Positions 18,020 to 26,459 of a DNA stretch of 64,000 nt are shown in pieces (positions within the stretch are counted from its first letter, which is position 1; each line of letters starts with the position of its first letter). The notes under the pieces are model-generated. The model did not search any database. It was not told the DNA's origin and saw only the letters and a list, made by a program, of their open reading frames with translations. The DNA comes from Anaeromyxobacter diazotrophicus (GTDB lineage Bacteria; Myxococcota; Myxococcia; Myxococcales; Anaeromyxobacteraceae), in assembly GCF_013340205.1 (NCBI RefSeq), contig NZ_BJTG01000005.1, positions 372,001 to 436,000 of the forward strand, given 5' to 3'. A program made the position numbers and the translations under genes.

Positions 18020-19813
18020 CTAGGCCGGCTTCACCGCGCCGGGCCGGCCCTGCACCGCCGCCGCCCAGAAGCGCCGCGGCGCGAGGCAGAGCGCCATGAG
18101 CACGAGCTGCGTCCCGATGAAGGCGGCCAGCGCCCAGAACGCCTTGTCCATGAAGCCGTAGGAGTGCAGGCCGACGCCGAGCATGTTCACGCCGAACCAG
18201 GAGAGGCTGGTGATGACGTTGCCGAAGATCGCCATCGCCATGATCCCGCGCTCGCGCACGTAGCCGCCCCAGCGCGCGTGCAGGATGATGGCGTTCCACA
18301 GCACGATGAGCAGCGCGCCGTTCTCCTTGGGGTCCCAGCCCCAGAACCGGCCCCAGGACTGGTCGGCCCAGATCCCGCCCAGCACGGTGCCGATGAAGCT
18401 GAAGAAGAGCGCGAAGCAGATGATGCCGTAGGCCATGGCGACGAGCGTCTTCGAGGTGGCCGGCTCGACGCGCGGCGCGAGGTGCTGGCGCAGCGTGTAG
18501 AAGATGGCGATGGCGCCGGCGAGGAAGGTGCCGCTGTAGCCGATGGTGATGGTCACGACGTGGGTGGCGAGCCAGAAGTTCGAGTCGAGCACCGCCCGCA
18601 TCATCTCCATCGTGTCGCCGTCGCCGGAGAGGTGGTGCGCCACGATGAGCGAGGCGAAGCCGCTCGCCGCCGCCACCGCGGTGCCGAAGCCCTTGCGGTA
18701 CATCCGCTCCAGGACGACGCCCAGCACCACCGCCCCCCAGCCCACGAACACGGCCGAGGAGTAGAGGTTCGTCACCGGCGGGCGGCCCTGCAGGATGACG
18801 CGCGAGACGAGGCCGAGCGTGTGGACGAGCGCCCCGGCCACGAGCAGCCCGAAGGCGGCGCGCTGGAAGAAGGCCGGCTTCCACAGCCAGGAGACGAAGA
18901 CCGCCAGCAGCGCCAGCACGTAGATGACCATGCCCACGTAGAAGGGCTGGGCGCGGTTGAAGATCACCTCGTGGCCGGTGAGGCGGAGCGCCTCCGGCTG
19001 CGCCGAGGAGACGAGCGCGGTGAGCTCGGTCACGGCGCCGTTGAAGGTGGGCGCGTCCTGCCGCGCCCAGGCCTCCCCGAGCCGCCCCCAGGCGGCGAGC
19101 TGCGGGTCGACCGCCGGGGCGGCGGCCCCGGTGCGGAGCGCGTCGCCGACGCTGCGCCACACCTCGGCGCGCGCCCCCGCCGCCGGCAGGATGGGCCGGA
19201 AGAAGGCCACCTCCGCGAGCTCCTGCTGCCGGGCGGCCGCGCCCGGCGAGGCGCGCCCGGCGATCTCGGCGGTGAGGCCGGGGGTGCCGGCGAGCTGCAT
19301 GGTGTTGCGCAGCTTCCAGTACAGGAAGACGCGGTCGAACAGGTTCACCACCGCCGACTGGAAGCGCGTGCGCTGCTTCGCGTCGATGGCGTGGGCCGCC
19401 TGGGCCTGGCGCTGGATCTCCTCCAGGTGCGGGGCGATGACGGCGAAGGAATAGTACCGCTCCGCGGTCTGCTGCAGGCCGAGCAGGCCCAGCACCTCCG
19501 GGTCGTTGATGACGAAGGAGGGCATCCGGTCCGCCTCCTGCGGCCGGAACATGAGGTCGAGCAGCCACTCGTCGGCGGAGACGGTGCGCCCCTCGAAGCG
19601 GAAGCTCTGCTGGCTCCGGATCATGAGGAGCGAGTTGCGCGCCACCGAGTCCACCGGCTTGAGCCGGCCGCCTTCCAGCACCGGCAGGCGCGAGAACCCG
19701 TCCTGATCGGTCCCGGCCACGCGCCCGGGGGGCGCGACCACCACCAGCGCCGCCGCGAGCGCGAGGCCGCCCGCCACCCAGGGCGCGAGCTTCACGAGGT
19801 CGAGCTTCTTCAT
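18020..19813 (-). CDS. ccsA: cytochrome c biogenesis protein CcsA
   Basis: An integral membrane protein of 597 residues. The C-terminal half has the system II haem-handling core: the tryptophan-rich WGWDPKENGALLIVLW (WWD-like) followed by conserved His in NAIILHARWGGY, and other conserved His in VTITIGYSGTF-adjacent helices. The N-terminal ~270 residues add a first helix and a large soluble region, longer than minimal CcsA proteins. With ResB (next gene upstream) it would export haem and attach it to CXXCH motifs of periplasmic cytochromes c, for instance the nine-heme cytochrome in this window. The ATG start lies one base from the ResB stop. Confidence 0.92.
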   Translation of the reverse strand: MKKLDLVKLAPWVAGGLALAAALVVVAPPGRVAGTDQDGFSRLPVLEGGRLKPVDSVARNSLLMIRSQQSFRFEGRTVSADEWLLDLMFRPQEADRMPSFVINDPEVLGLLGLQQTAERYYSFAVIAPHLEEIQRQAQAAHAIDAKQRTRFQSAVVNLFDRVFLYWKLRNTMQLAGTPGLTAEIAGRASPGAAARQQELAEVAFFRPILPAAGARAEVWRSVGDALRTGAAAPAVDPQLAAWGRLGEAWARQDAPTFNGAVTELTALVSSAQPEALRLTGHEVIFNRAQPFYVGMVIYVLALLAVFVSWLWKPAFFQRAAFGLLVAGALVHTLGLVSRVILQGRPPVTNLYSSAVFVGWGAVVLGVVLERMYRKGFGTAVAAASGFASLIVAHHLSGDGDTMEMMRAVLDSNFWLATHVVTITIGYSGTFLAGAIAIFYTLRQHLAPRVEPATSKTLVAMAYGIICFALFFSFIGTVLGGIWADQSWGRFWGWDPKENGALLIVLWNAIILHARWGGYVRERGIMAMAIFGNVITSLSWFGVNMLGVGLHSYGFMDKAFWALAAFIGTQLVLMALCLAPRRFWAAAVQGRPGAVKPA

Positions 19814-19814
19814 G

Positions 19815-20996
19815 TCACGCCCCCTGCGCGGCGGCGCCGCGCCGCCTCATGGACCGCCTGAGCGCGATCCCGAAGTGCACCACCAGCCCGGCCGCCACCA
19901 GCACGCACGCGATGTACGGGATGAGCCAGCCGGGGTTGTCCACCACCTGCAGGATCGACAGGGTGTCGCCCTTGCCGAAGCTCGCCTGGTAGAAGGCCTT
20001 CCCGTCGTAGCGCAGCGGCTGGTTCATGTAGATGAGGACGTCGCGCTCCTCGCCGCGCCGCGGGTTCGACAGGTGCACCAGCGAGGAGAAGTTCTTGGGG
20101 ATGTCGGTCCCCGGGTAGACGTCGTGGCTGAACTTCTTGAGCGTGATGGCGTAGGGCAGGTACTGGCGCTGCTGCCGGAGCTGCAGCCGGTAGGTGCGCC
20201 CCTCGTGGATGAAGGCCTGCGGGGCGCCGAGCACGTTCGACACGAGCCAGGTGCCGTAGCTGCGCCCGCCCGCCACCGGCTCCACGTAGGCGGCCGAGCG
20301 GTTCATGTCGTCGTCGCTGGTGACGGGCGGCATCTCCCGCACCGCCACCCCCACCCCGACCCCGGCGGTGGCGGGCGTGGGCGGGTCGGCCGGGCCGCGG
20401 TTCACGAGCTCCGCGTTCTGGTACCAGCCCTTCACCCGCAGGGTGAGCGGCGTGCCCGGCACGGCCACGTCGCCGCCGCGCGCGAGCAGCGCCTCCGGGA
20501 CGCCGTAGACGTCGTCGTGCGCCGGGTCGGTCACGTCCACCACCGCCAGCTCGAGGCCGCGCTGCCGCTCGACGAAGTTGAGGGTCTGCCCCTGCTCGAT
20601 GGCGAGCCGCGACTCGACCTGGAAGGCGCTGGTCGCGAACTCGCCGGCGAAGAGCAGGATGAGCCCGGCGTGGACGATCCAGAGCCCCGCCTTCCTCCAC
20701 GACAGCTCGAGCCGCCGGCCCTGGGCGACGATGAGGTTCGCCGCCAGGACGAGCCCCACCAGCGCGCCGCCGGGGAAGACCGCCACCGACCAGCCGGTGC
20801 CCGGCACCTCGGCCCAGACGAGGAAGCTGCGGATGTACTGGTTCACCGCGCCGTAGGTGCCGAGGCTCACCTGCGCCAGCGTGCAGGCCACCACCAGCAC
20901 CATGAGCGCCGCCAGGCACACGATGGTGAGCTTCAGCGAGGTGAGGACGTCGAGCAGCGTCCTCGCCACCGACTTCAGGCTAGCTTGCGTCGTCAA
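19815..20996 (-). CDS. resB: ResB-type cytochrome c biogenesis protein
   Basis: System II cytochrome c maturation partner of CcsA, 393 residues. It has three N-terminal membrane helices (about 22-42, 65-86, 103-122), a large periplasmic domain, and a C-terminal helix (about 355-375). The conserved region before the last helix reads IYMNQPLRYDGKAFYQASF, typical of ResB. ResB and CcsA together form the haem lyase. TTG 20996 gives a 17-base overlap with the upstream lipoprotein gene; GTG 20969 is a possible alternative. Gene order lipoprotein-resB-ccsA suggests one operon. Confidence 0.9.
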   Translation of the reverse strand: MTTQASLKSVARTLLDVLTSLKLTIVCLAALMVLVVACTLAQVSLGTYGAVNQYIRSFLVWAEVPGTGWSVAVFPGGALVGLVLAANLIVAQGRRLELSWRKAGLWIVHAGLILLFAGEFATSAFQVESRLAIEQGQTLNFVERQRGLELAVVDVTDPAHDDVYGVPEALLARGGDVAVPGTPLTLRVKGWYQNAELVNRGPADPPTPATAGVGVGVAVREMPPVTSDDDMNRSAAYVEPVAGGRSYGTWLVSNVLGAPQAFIHEGRTYRLQLRQQRQYLPYAITLKKFSHDVYPGTDIPKNFSSLVHLSNPRRGEERDVLIYMNQPLRYDGKAFYQASFGKGDTLSILQVVDNPGWLIPYIACVLVAAGLVVHFGIALRRSMRRRGAAAQGA

Positions 20997-21597
20997 GGCG
21001 GAGGCTCTCCAGCAGGCGGAGGAACTGGGCGCGGGCGGCCGACACCGGCTGCTCGTCGCCCGTCATCTTGAGGAACCAGGTGCTGCCGCCGGCCTCGGCC
21101 AGGCCGGCCACGACGCGGCTCTTCTGCTGGCCGTCGCTGGTGAAGTCGTAGACGGCGAGCGGCCCGGCCTTGGTCGAGACCGTCCGGCGCGCCTTCGCCA
21201 TCGCGGCCTCGTCGAGCGGCGGCAGGCCGATCTGGTTGCGCCAGCGGTTCACGTTGGCGAGCTCGCCGCCGGCCGGGCCGGGCAGCACCACCACCGAGAC
21301 GTCGAGCTTGCCCGTGACCGGGGTCTTGAGGGTGGCGTAGCGCATCCCGCCGGTGAGCGACTGCGTCCAGCCGGACGGCAGGGTCCAGGTGAGCCGCGCC
21401 GCGCCCGACGGCGGCGGCGGGGGCGGCACGTCGCCCGCCATGCCGGGCGGCGCGGAGGTGACCGCGGCCGAGGTGAGGCCGGCCGGCGCCTCCTCCTTCT
21501 CCTTGGGTACGCGGTAGTGGGTGACCTCGTCCCTGCGGCACCCTCCGGCGAGGAGGAGCGCGAGCGCGGCGGCGGAGCTGGCGGCTTTGACGTTCAT
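20980..21597 (-). CDS. putative lipoprotein upstream of resB-ccsA
   Basis: A 205-residue lipoprotein; the lipobox is LAGGC with Cys20. A Pro-rich linker (VPPPPPPSGAA) precedes a domain of about 125 residues starting LTWTLPSGWTQSLTGGMRYATL, found in myxobacterial-type lipoproteins of unknown function. ATG 21597 is preferred over TTG 21600 because GAGG lies upstream at the right distance. It is the first gene before resB and ccsA and overlaps resB, so a role in cytochrome maturation is possible but only by association. Confidence 0.75.
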   Translation of the reverse strand: MNVKAASSAAALALLLAGGCRRDEVTHYRVPKEKEEAPAGLTSAAVTSAPPGMAGDVPPPPPPSGAARLTWTLPSGWTQSLTGGMRYATLKTPVTGKLDVSVVVLPGPAGGELANVNRWRNQIGLPPLDEAAMAKARRTVSTKAGPLAVYDFTSDGQQKSRVVAGLAEAGGSTWFLKMTGDEQPVSAARAQFLRLLESLRLDDAS

Positions 21598-21822
21598 CAA
21601 ACCTCAACAACGTGGGAAGGCCTTGGTTTCTTCACGCGTCGCCGCGGGCCGCCCCGGCGCTGAGGCGGCGGCGGCCGAGCGTGGGCTTTCTAGTCCGGAC
21701 AGGTCGATGATGCTGGTACGCCTTTGTACCTGGTTTGGGCCGCCGAAGGCCAGCGGTGGGCGCGCCTGTCGGATGCCCCGGGTCGGGTGCGCGTGTCGGC
21801 GCCGGGCAGTGAACGTGCGAAG

Positions 21823-22767
21823 ATGCTGGACTCGCCCGTGAACCAGGCCAACGCTCGCCCGCTCCCCGCACCGCCCGCCGGTGCCTCGGACTCCCATCCG
21901 GGGCCTCCGCGCGGCCGCGCGCTCGGCATCGTCTACGTGGTCGCCTCGGGGCTCTGCTTCGGCAGCATGCCGCTCTTCGCGCGCCTCGCGGCGCGGGACG
22001 GCGTGGACACGCCCACGCTCCTCCTCCTGCGCTTCTCCGCCGCGGCGGCGGTCATGTGGGCGCTCGCCGCCTGGAAGCGCGCCGCGATCCCGCGCGGCCG
22101 CGCCCTCGCCACCCTCGTGGCCATGGGCGCGGTGGGCTACGCCGGGCAGGCGTTCTGCTACTTCACCGCGCTCGAGCTCGCCTCCGCCGGGCTGGTGGCG
22201 CTGCTCCTCTACCTCTACCCGGCGCTGGTGGCGCTGCTCGCCCGCGCCGTCTTCCACCACCCGCTCACGAAGGCGCAGCTCGGCGCGGTGGCGCTGGCGC
22301 TCGCGGGCAGCGTCCTCACCGTGGGGCGGCCGGGGCCGGGCACCTCCCTCGGGGTCGCCTTCGGCCTCGCCGCGGCCTTCATCTACTCCGGGTACATCCT
22401 GGCCGGGAGCCGCCTGCCGCGCTCGGTGACGCCCACCGCCTCGACCGCGGTGGTGACCACCGCCGCCGCGATGGTCTACGGCGCGGCGGTGGCGACGCGC
22501 GGCGCGCACCTTCCGGCCACGTCCGCGGGCTGGGTGGGGGTGGCCGGCATCGCGCTCGTGGGGACGGTGCTCGCCATCGGCTTCTTCCTGGCCGGGCTGG
22601 AGCGGGTGGGGCCGGTGCGCGCGTCGGTGTACTCGGCGGTCGAGCCGGTCTTCACGCTGCTGCTCGCCGCCGCCTTCCTGGGCGAGGCGGCCACCGCGCT
22701 CCGGCTCGCGGGGGGTGCGCTCATCGTCGGCGCGGTGGTGCTCCTGGCGCGCGCCGACGGGCGGTAG
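21823..22767 (+). CDS. EamA-family (DMT) transporter
   Basis: An inner membrane protein of 314 residues with about ten hydrophobic helices arranged as two EamA repeats, the first starting ALGIVYVVASGLCFGSMPLFARLA and the second GVAFGLAAAFIYSGYI. The late SVYSAVEPVFTLLLAAAFLGE matches the conserved helix 9 region. Members export metabolites or drugs; substrate unknown. ATG 21823 is used; GTG 21838 or an ATG far upstream (21724) are alternatives. The ~25 residues before the first helix are Pro-rich. It is divergent from the cytochrome maturation operon across a 225-bp gap. Confidence 0.85.
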   Translation: MLDSPVNQANARPLPAPPAGASDSHPGPPRGRALGIVYVVASGLCFGSMPLFARLAARDGVDTPTLLLLRFSAAAAVMWALAAWKRAAIPRGRALATLVAMGAVGYAGQAFCYFTALELASAGLVALLLYLYPALVALLARAVFHHPLTKAQLGAVALALAGSVLTVGRPGPGTSLGVAFGLAAAFIYSGYILAGSRLPRSVTPTASTAVVTTAAAMVYGAAVATRGAHLPATSAGWVGVAGIALVGTVLAIGFFLAGLERVGPVRASVYSAVEPVFTLLLAAAFLGEAATALRLAGGALIVGAVVLLARADGR

Positions 22768-22820
22768 CCCCCCCGTCGCGCGTCGACGGCGGCGGCCGGC
22801 TCGGCTATCATGCCGCGCGC

Positions 22821-22979
22821 ATGCGCCTGCTCCGCCGCCTCGATATCGCCGCCCAGCTCCCTCCCCCGGGGCCCGCTCGCGCGGCCGTGATCGGCTCGCT
22901 CGTCCTCGGCGCCATCGCGGCCACGGCGCTCACGACGCTCATCGCGATCTTCCTCGTCACCGCCTTCGGCTCCCGATAG
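22821..22979 (+). CDS. small single-helix membrane protein
   Basis: A 52-codon open frame starting ATG, 53 bp after the EamA gene. The N-terminus is basic (MRLLRRLDIAAQL), and one hydrophobic helix covers about residues 24-47 (VIGSLVLGAIAATALTTLIA). This is the charge pattern of a small inner-membrane protein. No family recognised and no strong ribosome binding site seen; it could be a chance reading frame. Confidence 0.4.
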   Translation: MRLLRRLDIAAQLPPPGPARAAVIGSLVLGAIAATALTTLIAIFLVTAFGSR

Positions 22980-23222
22980 CGCTCCGGCGCGCGAGCTCCC
23001 CGCGCCGTCACCGCTGCGCCACATGACCCGCTCCGCCGCGCGCGCGGCGTGAGTTGACCCACCCCCGCGACCCGGAGCGCCCGCCCGCACGGCGTCGCCG
23101 GCGCGTAACTGCCCGTACCTGGCCGCCGCCGACCCATGCGCGGCTCCGCGCACGCCTGGCATCGTAATCGCACCTCCTGCGCCAGCCAGGTTTCGGGATG
23201 CGGCGGGTTGGGGGTCGCCCCG

Positions 23223-24896
23223 GTGAAGAGGCTGTCGACAGGCGCGGAGGCGATCGGTCGGGGCGCGGCCGAGGGGGGCGTGTCGCTCGTCTCGGGCCGG
23301 CCGTGCTCCCCGCCGCTCGCGGCGGTGCTGGCGGCCGCGGCCTGCGAGGGCGTCCGCACCGAGCGCGCCCCCTCCGAGCGCGCCGCCGCGGTGGCGGCGC
23401 TGGGCGCCAGCCTCGCCGGCGCCCGGGCGCTGGCGGTCCTCTCCGGGCTGGAGGGCGCGGCCGATGCCCTCCACGCCGCCGCGCTGGCGGGGGCGGCCGG
23501 CGGCCTGGTGGTGCTGGCGATGGACGACCCCGGGCTGGCGCTCGGCCCGGTGCGCAGCGACAGCCGCGCGCTGGCGCGCGCGCTGGAGCTGCCCTGCCTC
23601 GAGCCGTCCGACGCGCGCGAGTGCCTCGCGCAGCTCGCCGCCGCCCTCGAGCTCTCGGAGCGCTGGGCGACCCCGGTGGTGCTGCGCGTCACCGCGCGCC
23701 TCCTGCTCGAGGCGCGGCCGATCGAGCTCGGCGCGCCCGCGCCGCGCCCCGCGGCCGGGCTGCGGCGCGACCGCGCCCGCCGCGTGCTCGTCGCCGAGCA
23801 CGGCGGCACGCTCGCCGCACGGCTGGAGGAGCGGCTCGGGCAGCTCGCCGCCGAGGGGGTGGACAGCGCGCTCAACCGGGTCGAGCTCCGCTCGCGGGCG
23901 CTGGGGGTCGTGACGAGCGGCCCGACCTACCAGTACGTGCGCGAGGCGCTGCCCGAGGCCTCCACCCTGAAGCTGGGCCTCTCCTTTCCCCTGCCGAGCG
24001 AGCTCGTGCGCGACTTCGCGCGCGCGGTGGACCGGGTTGCGGTGGTGGAGGAGATGGAGCCCGTCCTCGAGTCCGAGGTGCGCGCCGCCGGCATCCCCTG
24101 CCGCGGGAAGGACGGCCTGCCGCGTCTGGGCGAGCTCTCGCCCGAGCTCGTCGGCTGGGCGCTCTCCGGCGTCGCGCGGCCGGCGCGCCCCGAGCCGCCG
24201 GCCCCGCCGCGCCCCCGCGAGGCGTGCCCGGGCTGCCCGCGGCGCGCGCTCTTCCAGGCGCTGAAGCGCGCCCGCGCCGGCGTCGTGGCCGACCTCGCCT
24301 GCTCCGCCCCCGGCGTCTTCCCGCCGCTGGCGGTGGTGGACGCGGCGCTCGCGCCCGGCGCCGCGCCCGCGCTGGCCCACGGCGCGGCGGCGGTCCTCGG
24401 CCCGCGCGTGCGGGGGCGGCTCGTGGCGCTCACCTCCGAGGAGAGCTTCCTCCACTCCGGCGCCCTCGCCCTGGCGCAGGCGGCCGAGGACGGCCACGGG
24501 GCGGTGGTGGTGCTGGAGGACGGCGCGGCGCCGCCGGGCGAGCGCCGCGCGGACCTGGCGCAGCTCGCGCGCGCCCTGGGCGCCGCGCGGGTGCGCGAGG
24601 TGCAGGTGGGCGAGCTCGCCGCCTGCGAGGCGGCGCTGCGGGAGGAGCTGGCGGCCTCCGGGCTCTCGGTGCTGGTGGCGCGCGGGCGCTGCCCCGCCGG
24701 CGCGCGGAGCGGCGCGCCGTTCCGCGTCGCGCCCGAGCGGTGCAACCGGTGCGGCGCCTGCCTCCGCCTCGGGTGCCCGGCCCTGGCGGAGGGGACGGCG
24801 GCCATGGCCATCGACGGGCCGCGCTGCGCCGGCTGCGGGCTCTGCGCCCAGGTCTGCCGGGCGGGCGCCATCGCGCGCGGGGAGGCGCGGGCGTGA
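23223..24896 (+). CDS. indolepyruvate oxidoreductase alpha-like protein with altered TPP site
   Basis: A 557-residue protein with the plan of IorA: a pyrimidine-type domain (TGAEAIGRGAAEGGV), central domain with GPTYQYVREAL, TPP-type domain (CPGCPRRALFQALKRA), and two 4Fe-4S motifs, CNRCGACLRLGCP and CAGCGLCAQVCRAGA. IorAB oxidises aryl pyruvates to acyl-CoA with ferredoxin. Here the TPP/Mg motif is changed: the usual GDSTF is SEESF (in TSEESFLHSG), and LDN..TAMTG is LEDGAAPPG. GDIGCY is ADLACS. Either cofactor binding is lost or substantially remodelled. GTG 23223 is used because it gives the family N-terminus. The next three genes overlap or follow closely. Catalytic activity is uncertain. 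Confidence 0.78.
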   Translation: MKRLSTGAEAIGRGAAEGGVSLVSGRPCSPPLAAVLAAAACEGVRTERAPSERAAAVAALGASLAGARALAVLSGLEGAADALHAAALAGAAGGLVVLAMDDPGLALGPVRSDSRALARALELPCLEPSDARECLAQLAAALELSERWATPVVLRVTARLLLEARPIELGAPAPRPAAGLRRDRARRVLVAEHGGTLAARLEERLGQLAAEGVDSALNRVELRSRALGVVTSGPTYQYVREALPEASTLKLGLSFPLPSELVRDFARAVDRVAVVEEMEPVLESEVRAAGIPCRGKDGLPRLGELSPELVGWALSGVARPARPEPPAPPRPREACPGCPRRALFQALKRARAGVVADLACSAPGVFPPLAVVDAALAPGAAPALAHGAAAVLGPRVRGRLVALTSEESFLHSGALALAQAAEDGHGAVVVLEDGAAPPGERRADLAQLARALGAARVREVQVGELAACEAALREELAASGLSVLVARGRCPAGARSGAPFRVAPERCNRCGACLRLGCPALAEGTAAMAIDGPRCAGCGLCAQVCRAGAIARGEARA

Positions 24897-25510
24897 CCGC
24901 CATGGCCGTCATCCTGTGCGGGGTGACCGGCCAGCCGGTGGTGGAGACGTCGCGGCTCCTGGCCGAGGCGGCGCTCGTGGCCGGGCTCGACGTGAGCCTC
25001 TCCGAGGCCCCGGCCCCCGCCTGCGGGCAGGGCGGGGTGCTGGTACACGTCCGCATGGGCGACGAGGTCCGCTCGGCGGTGGCGCCGGAGGGCAGCGCCG
25101 AGGTCCTCGTCGGCTTCGAGCCGCTCGAGGCGCTGCGGGCGGCGGCGCTCCTGGCGCCGGGCGCCTTCGTGGCGCTGAACGAGCACCCCGCGCCCACCTG
25201 GCGCATGCGGGCCGGCCTCGAGCCCCCGCCGCGCGACGCCGCGGCGCGGCTCGAGGCGCGGCCGGCGCGGGTGGTGGGGGTGCGGGCCGAGGCGCTGGTG
25301 CGGCGGGTGGACGGGGCGCCGCTCTACGGGCTCGCGCTCCTCGGGCTCGCGTCCCCGCTCCTGCCGGTGCCGCGCGCCGCCTTCGAGGCCGCGCTCGCCC
25401 GGGGCGGGCCGCCGGACCTCGAGGCGCGGCGCCACGCGTTCGCGCGCGGCGTCCGGCTCTTCGAGGCGCTGCCGCGCCGGCTCGCGGCGCGCGACGGGGC
25501 GGTGCGGTAG
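24893..25510 (+). CDS. indolepyruvate oxidoreductase beta/gamma-like subunit, divergent
   Basis: A 205-residue soluble protein. Length, position next to the IorA-like gene, and the opening ILCGVTGQPVVETSRLLAEAAL match the IorB/POR gamma domain, whose usual motif is GVGGQG..ASR.LA; here it is GVTGQP. EAPAPACGQGGVLVHVRMGDEV also fits the family. GTG 24893 overlaps the TGA of the previous gene; ATG 24902 is an alternative. It is probably the partner of the IorA-like protein. Both subunits have drifted at the same time, which suggests a changed role and not random decay, since the frames are intact. Confidence 0.7.
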   Translation: MTAMAVILCGVTGQPVVETSRLLAEAALVAGLDVSLSEAPAPACGQGGVLVHVRMGDEVRSAVAPEGSAEVLVGFEPLEALRAAALLAPGAFVALNEHPAPTWRMRAGLEPPPRDAAARLEARPARVVGVRAEALVRRVDGAPLYGLALLGLASPLLPVPRAAFEAALARGGPPDLEARRHAFARGVRLFEALPRRLAARDGAVR

Positions 25511-25559
25511 AACGAGGAGCCGCCCCGGCCCCGGAGGACACCTGGTTCCCATCCGCTCC

Positions 25560-26459
25560 ATGCGCGAGCTCGTCGAGCGGGCCATCCAGGCCGGCCCGGG
25601 CCGCGTGGTCGTGCCCGGCGCCGAGGCGGAGAGCGCGCTCGACGCCGCGGTCGAGGCGCGCCGGCGCGGGCTGGCCGAGCCGCTCCTCCTCGGCGCCGCC
25701 GCCGCCATCCGCGCGGGGCTCGCCGCCGCGGGCGAGGCCCCGGACGCCTGGGCCATCGAGGACGTGCGGGATCCGGCCCAGGCGGCGCGCCGCGCCGTCG
25801 AGCGGGTCCGCGCCGGCGAGGCGGAGATCATCCTCAAGGGCGGGCTCTCGACCGGCGAGCTCATGCGCGCGGTGCTGGACCGGGAGCGGGGGCTCCGCGC
25901 CGGGCGCCTCGTCTCCGACGTGCTCGTCACCCAGGCCGGGGTGGGCGAGCCGAGGCTGCTCGGGGTGACGGACGGCGGCGTGAACGTGGCGCCGACCCTG
26001 GCCGAGAAGCGCGCCATCCTGGAGAACGCGGTGGAGGTGTTCCACCGGCTCGGGGTGGCGCGCCCCCGGGTGGCGGCGCTGTGCGCGCTCGAGACGGTCT
26101 CGCCCGCCATGCCCCACACCGCCGAGGCGGCGGAGCTGGCTGCGCTCTCCGCCCGCGGCGAGCTCCCGGGGTGCGAGGTCTTCGGGCCGGTGGCGCTCGA
26201 CGGCGCGCTCTCGGTGGAGGCGGCGCGGCACAAGGGGCTCACGCACCCCGCCGCCGGGCAGGCGGACCTGCTGCTCGTGCCGGCCATCGAGGTCGGGAAC
26301 GCGCTCGGGAAGGCGTTCACCTGGCTCGCCGCCCGCCCGGTGGCGCACGTGGTCTGGGGGGCGCTGGCGCCGGTGCTCATCCCGTCGAGGGCGGAGGGCG
26401 CGATGGACAAGCTGTGCTCGATGGCGCTCGGGGTGCTGGTGGCGCGGGGGGGCCGGTGA
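25560..26459 (+). CDS. ptb: phosphate butyryltransferase-like acyltransferase
   Basis: A 299-residue cytoplasmic enzyme of the phosphate acetyl/butyryltransferase family: acyl-CoA plus phosphate gives acyl phosphate plus CoA. Visible family features are RVVVPGAEAESALDAAVEA, ILKGGLSTGELMRAVLD, GVTDGGVNVAPTLAEK and the C-terminal HVVWGALAPVLIPSRA. Length agrees with Ptb. It is followed by a butyrate kinase gene with a GTGA overlap, the standard Ptb-Buk pair that converts acyl-CoA to acid with ATP formation. The upstream IorAB-like genes suggest acyl-CoA from branched or aromatic amino acids, an inference. Some family members are annotated as phosphotransacetylases; the kinase partner supports butyryl or branched-chain preference. 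Confidence 0.88.
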   Translation: MRELVERAIQAGPGRVVVPGAEAESALDAAVEARRRGLAEPLLLGAAAAIRAGLAAAGEAPDAWAIEDVRDPAQAARRAVERVRAGEAEIILKGGLSTGELMRAVLDRERGLRAGRLVSDVLVTQAGVGEPRLLGVTDGGVNVAPTLAEKRAILENAVEVFHRLGVARPRVAALCALETVSPAMPHTAEAAELAALSARGELPGCEVFGPVALDGALSVEAARHKGLTHPAAGQADLLLVPAIEVGNALGKAFTWLAARPVAHVVWGALAPVLIPSRAEGAMDKLCSMALGVLVARGGR

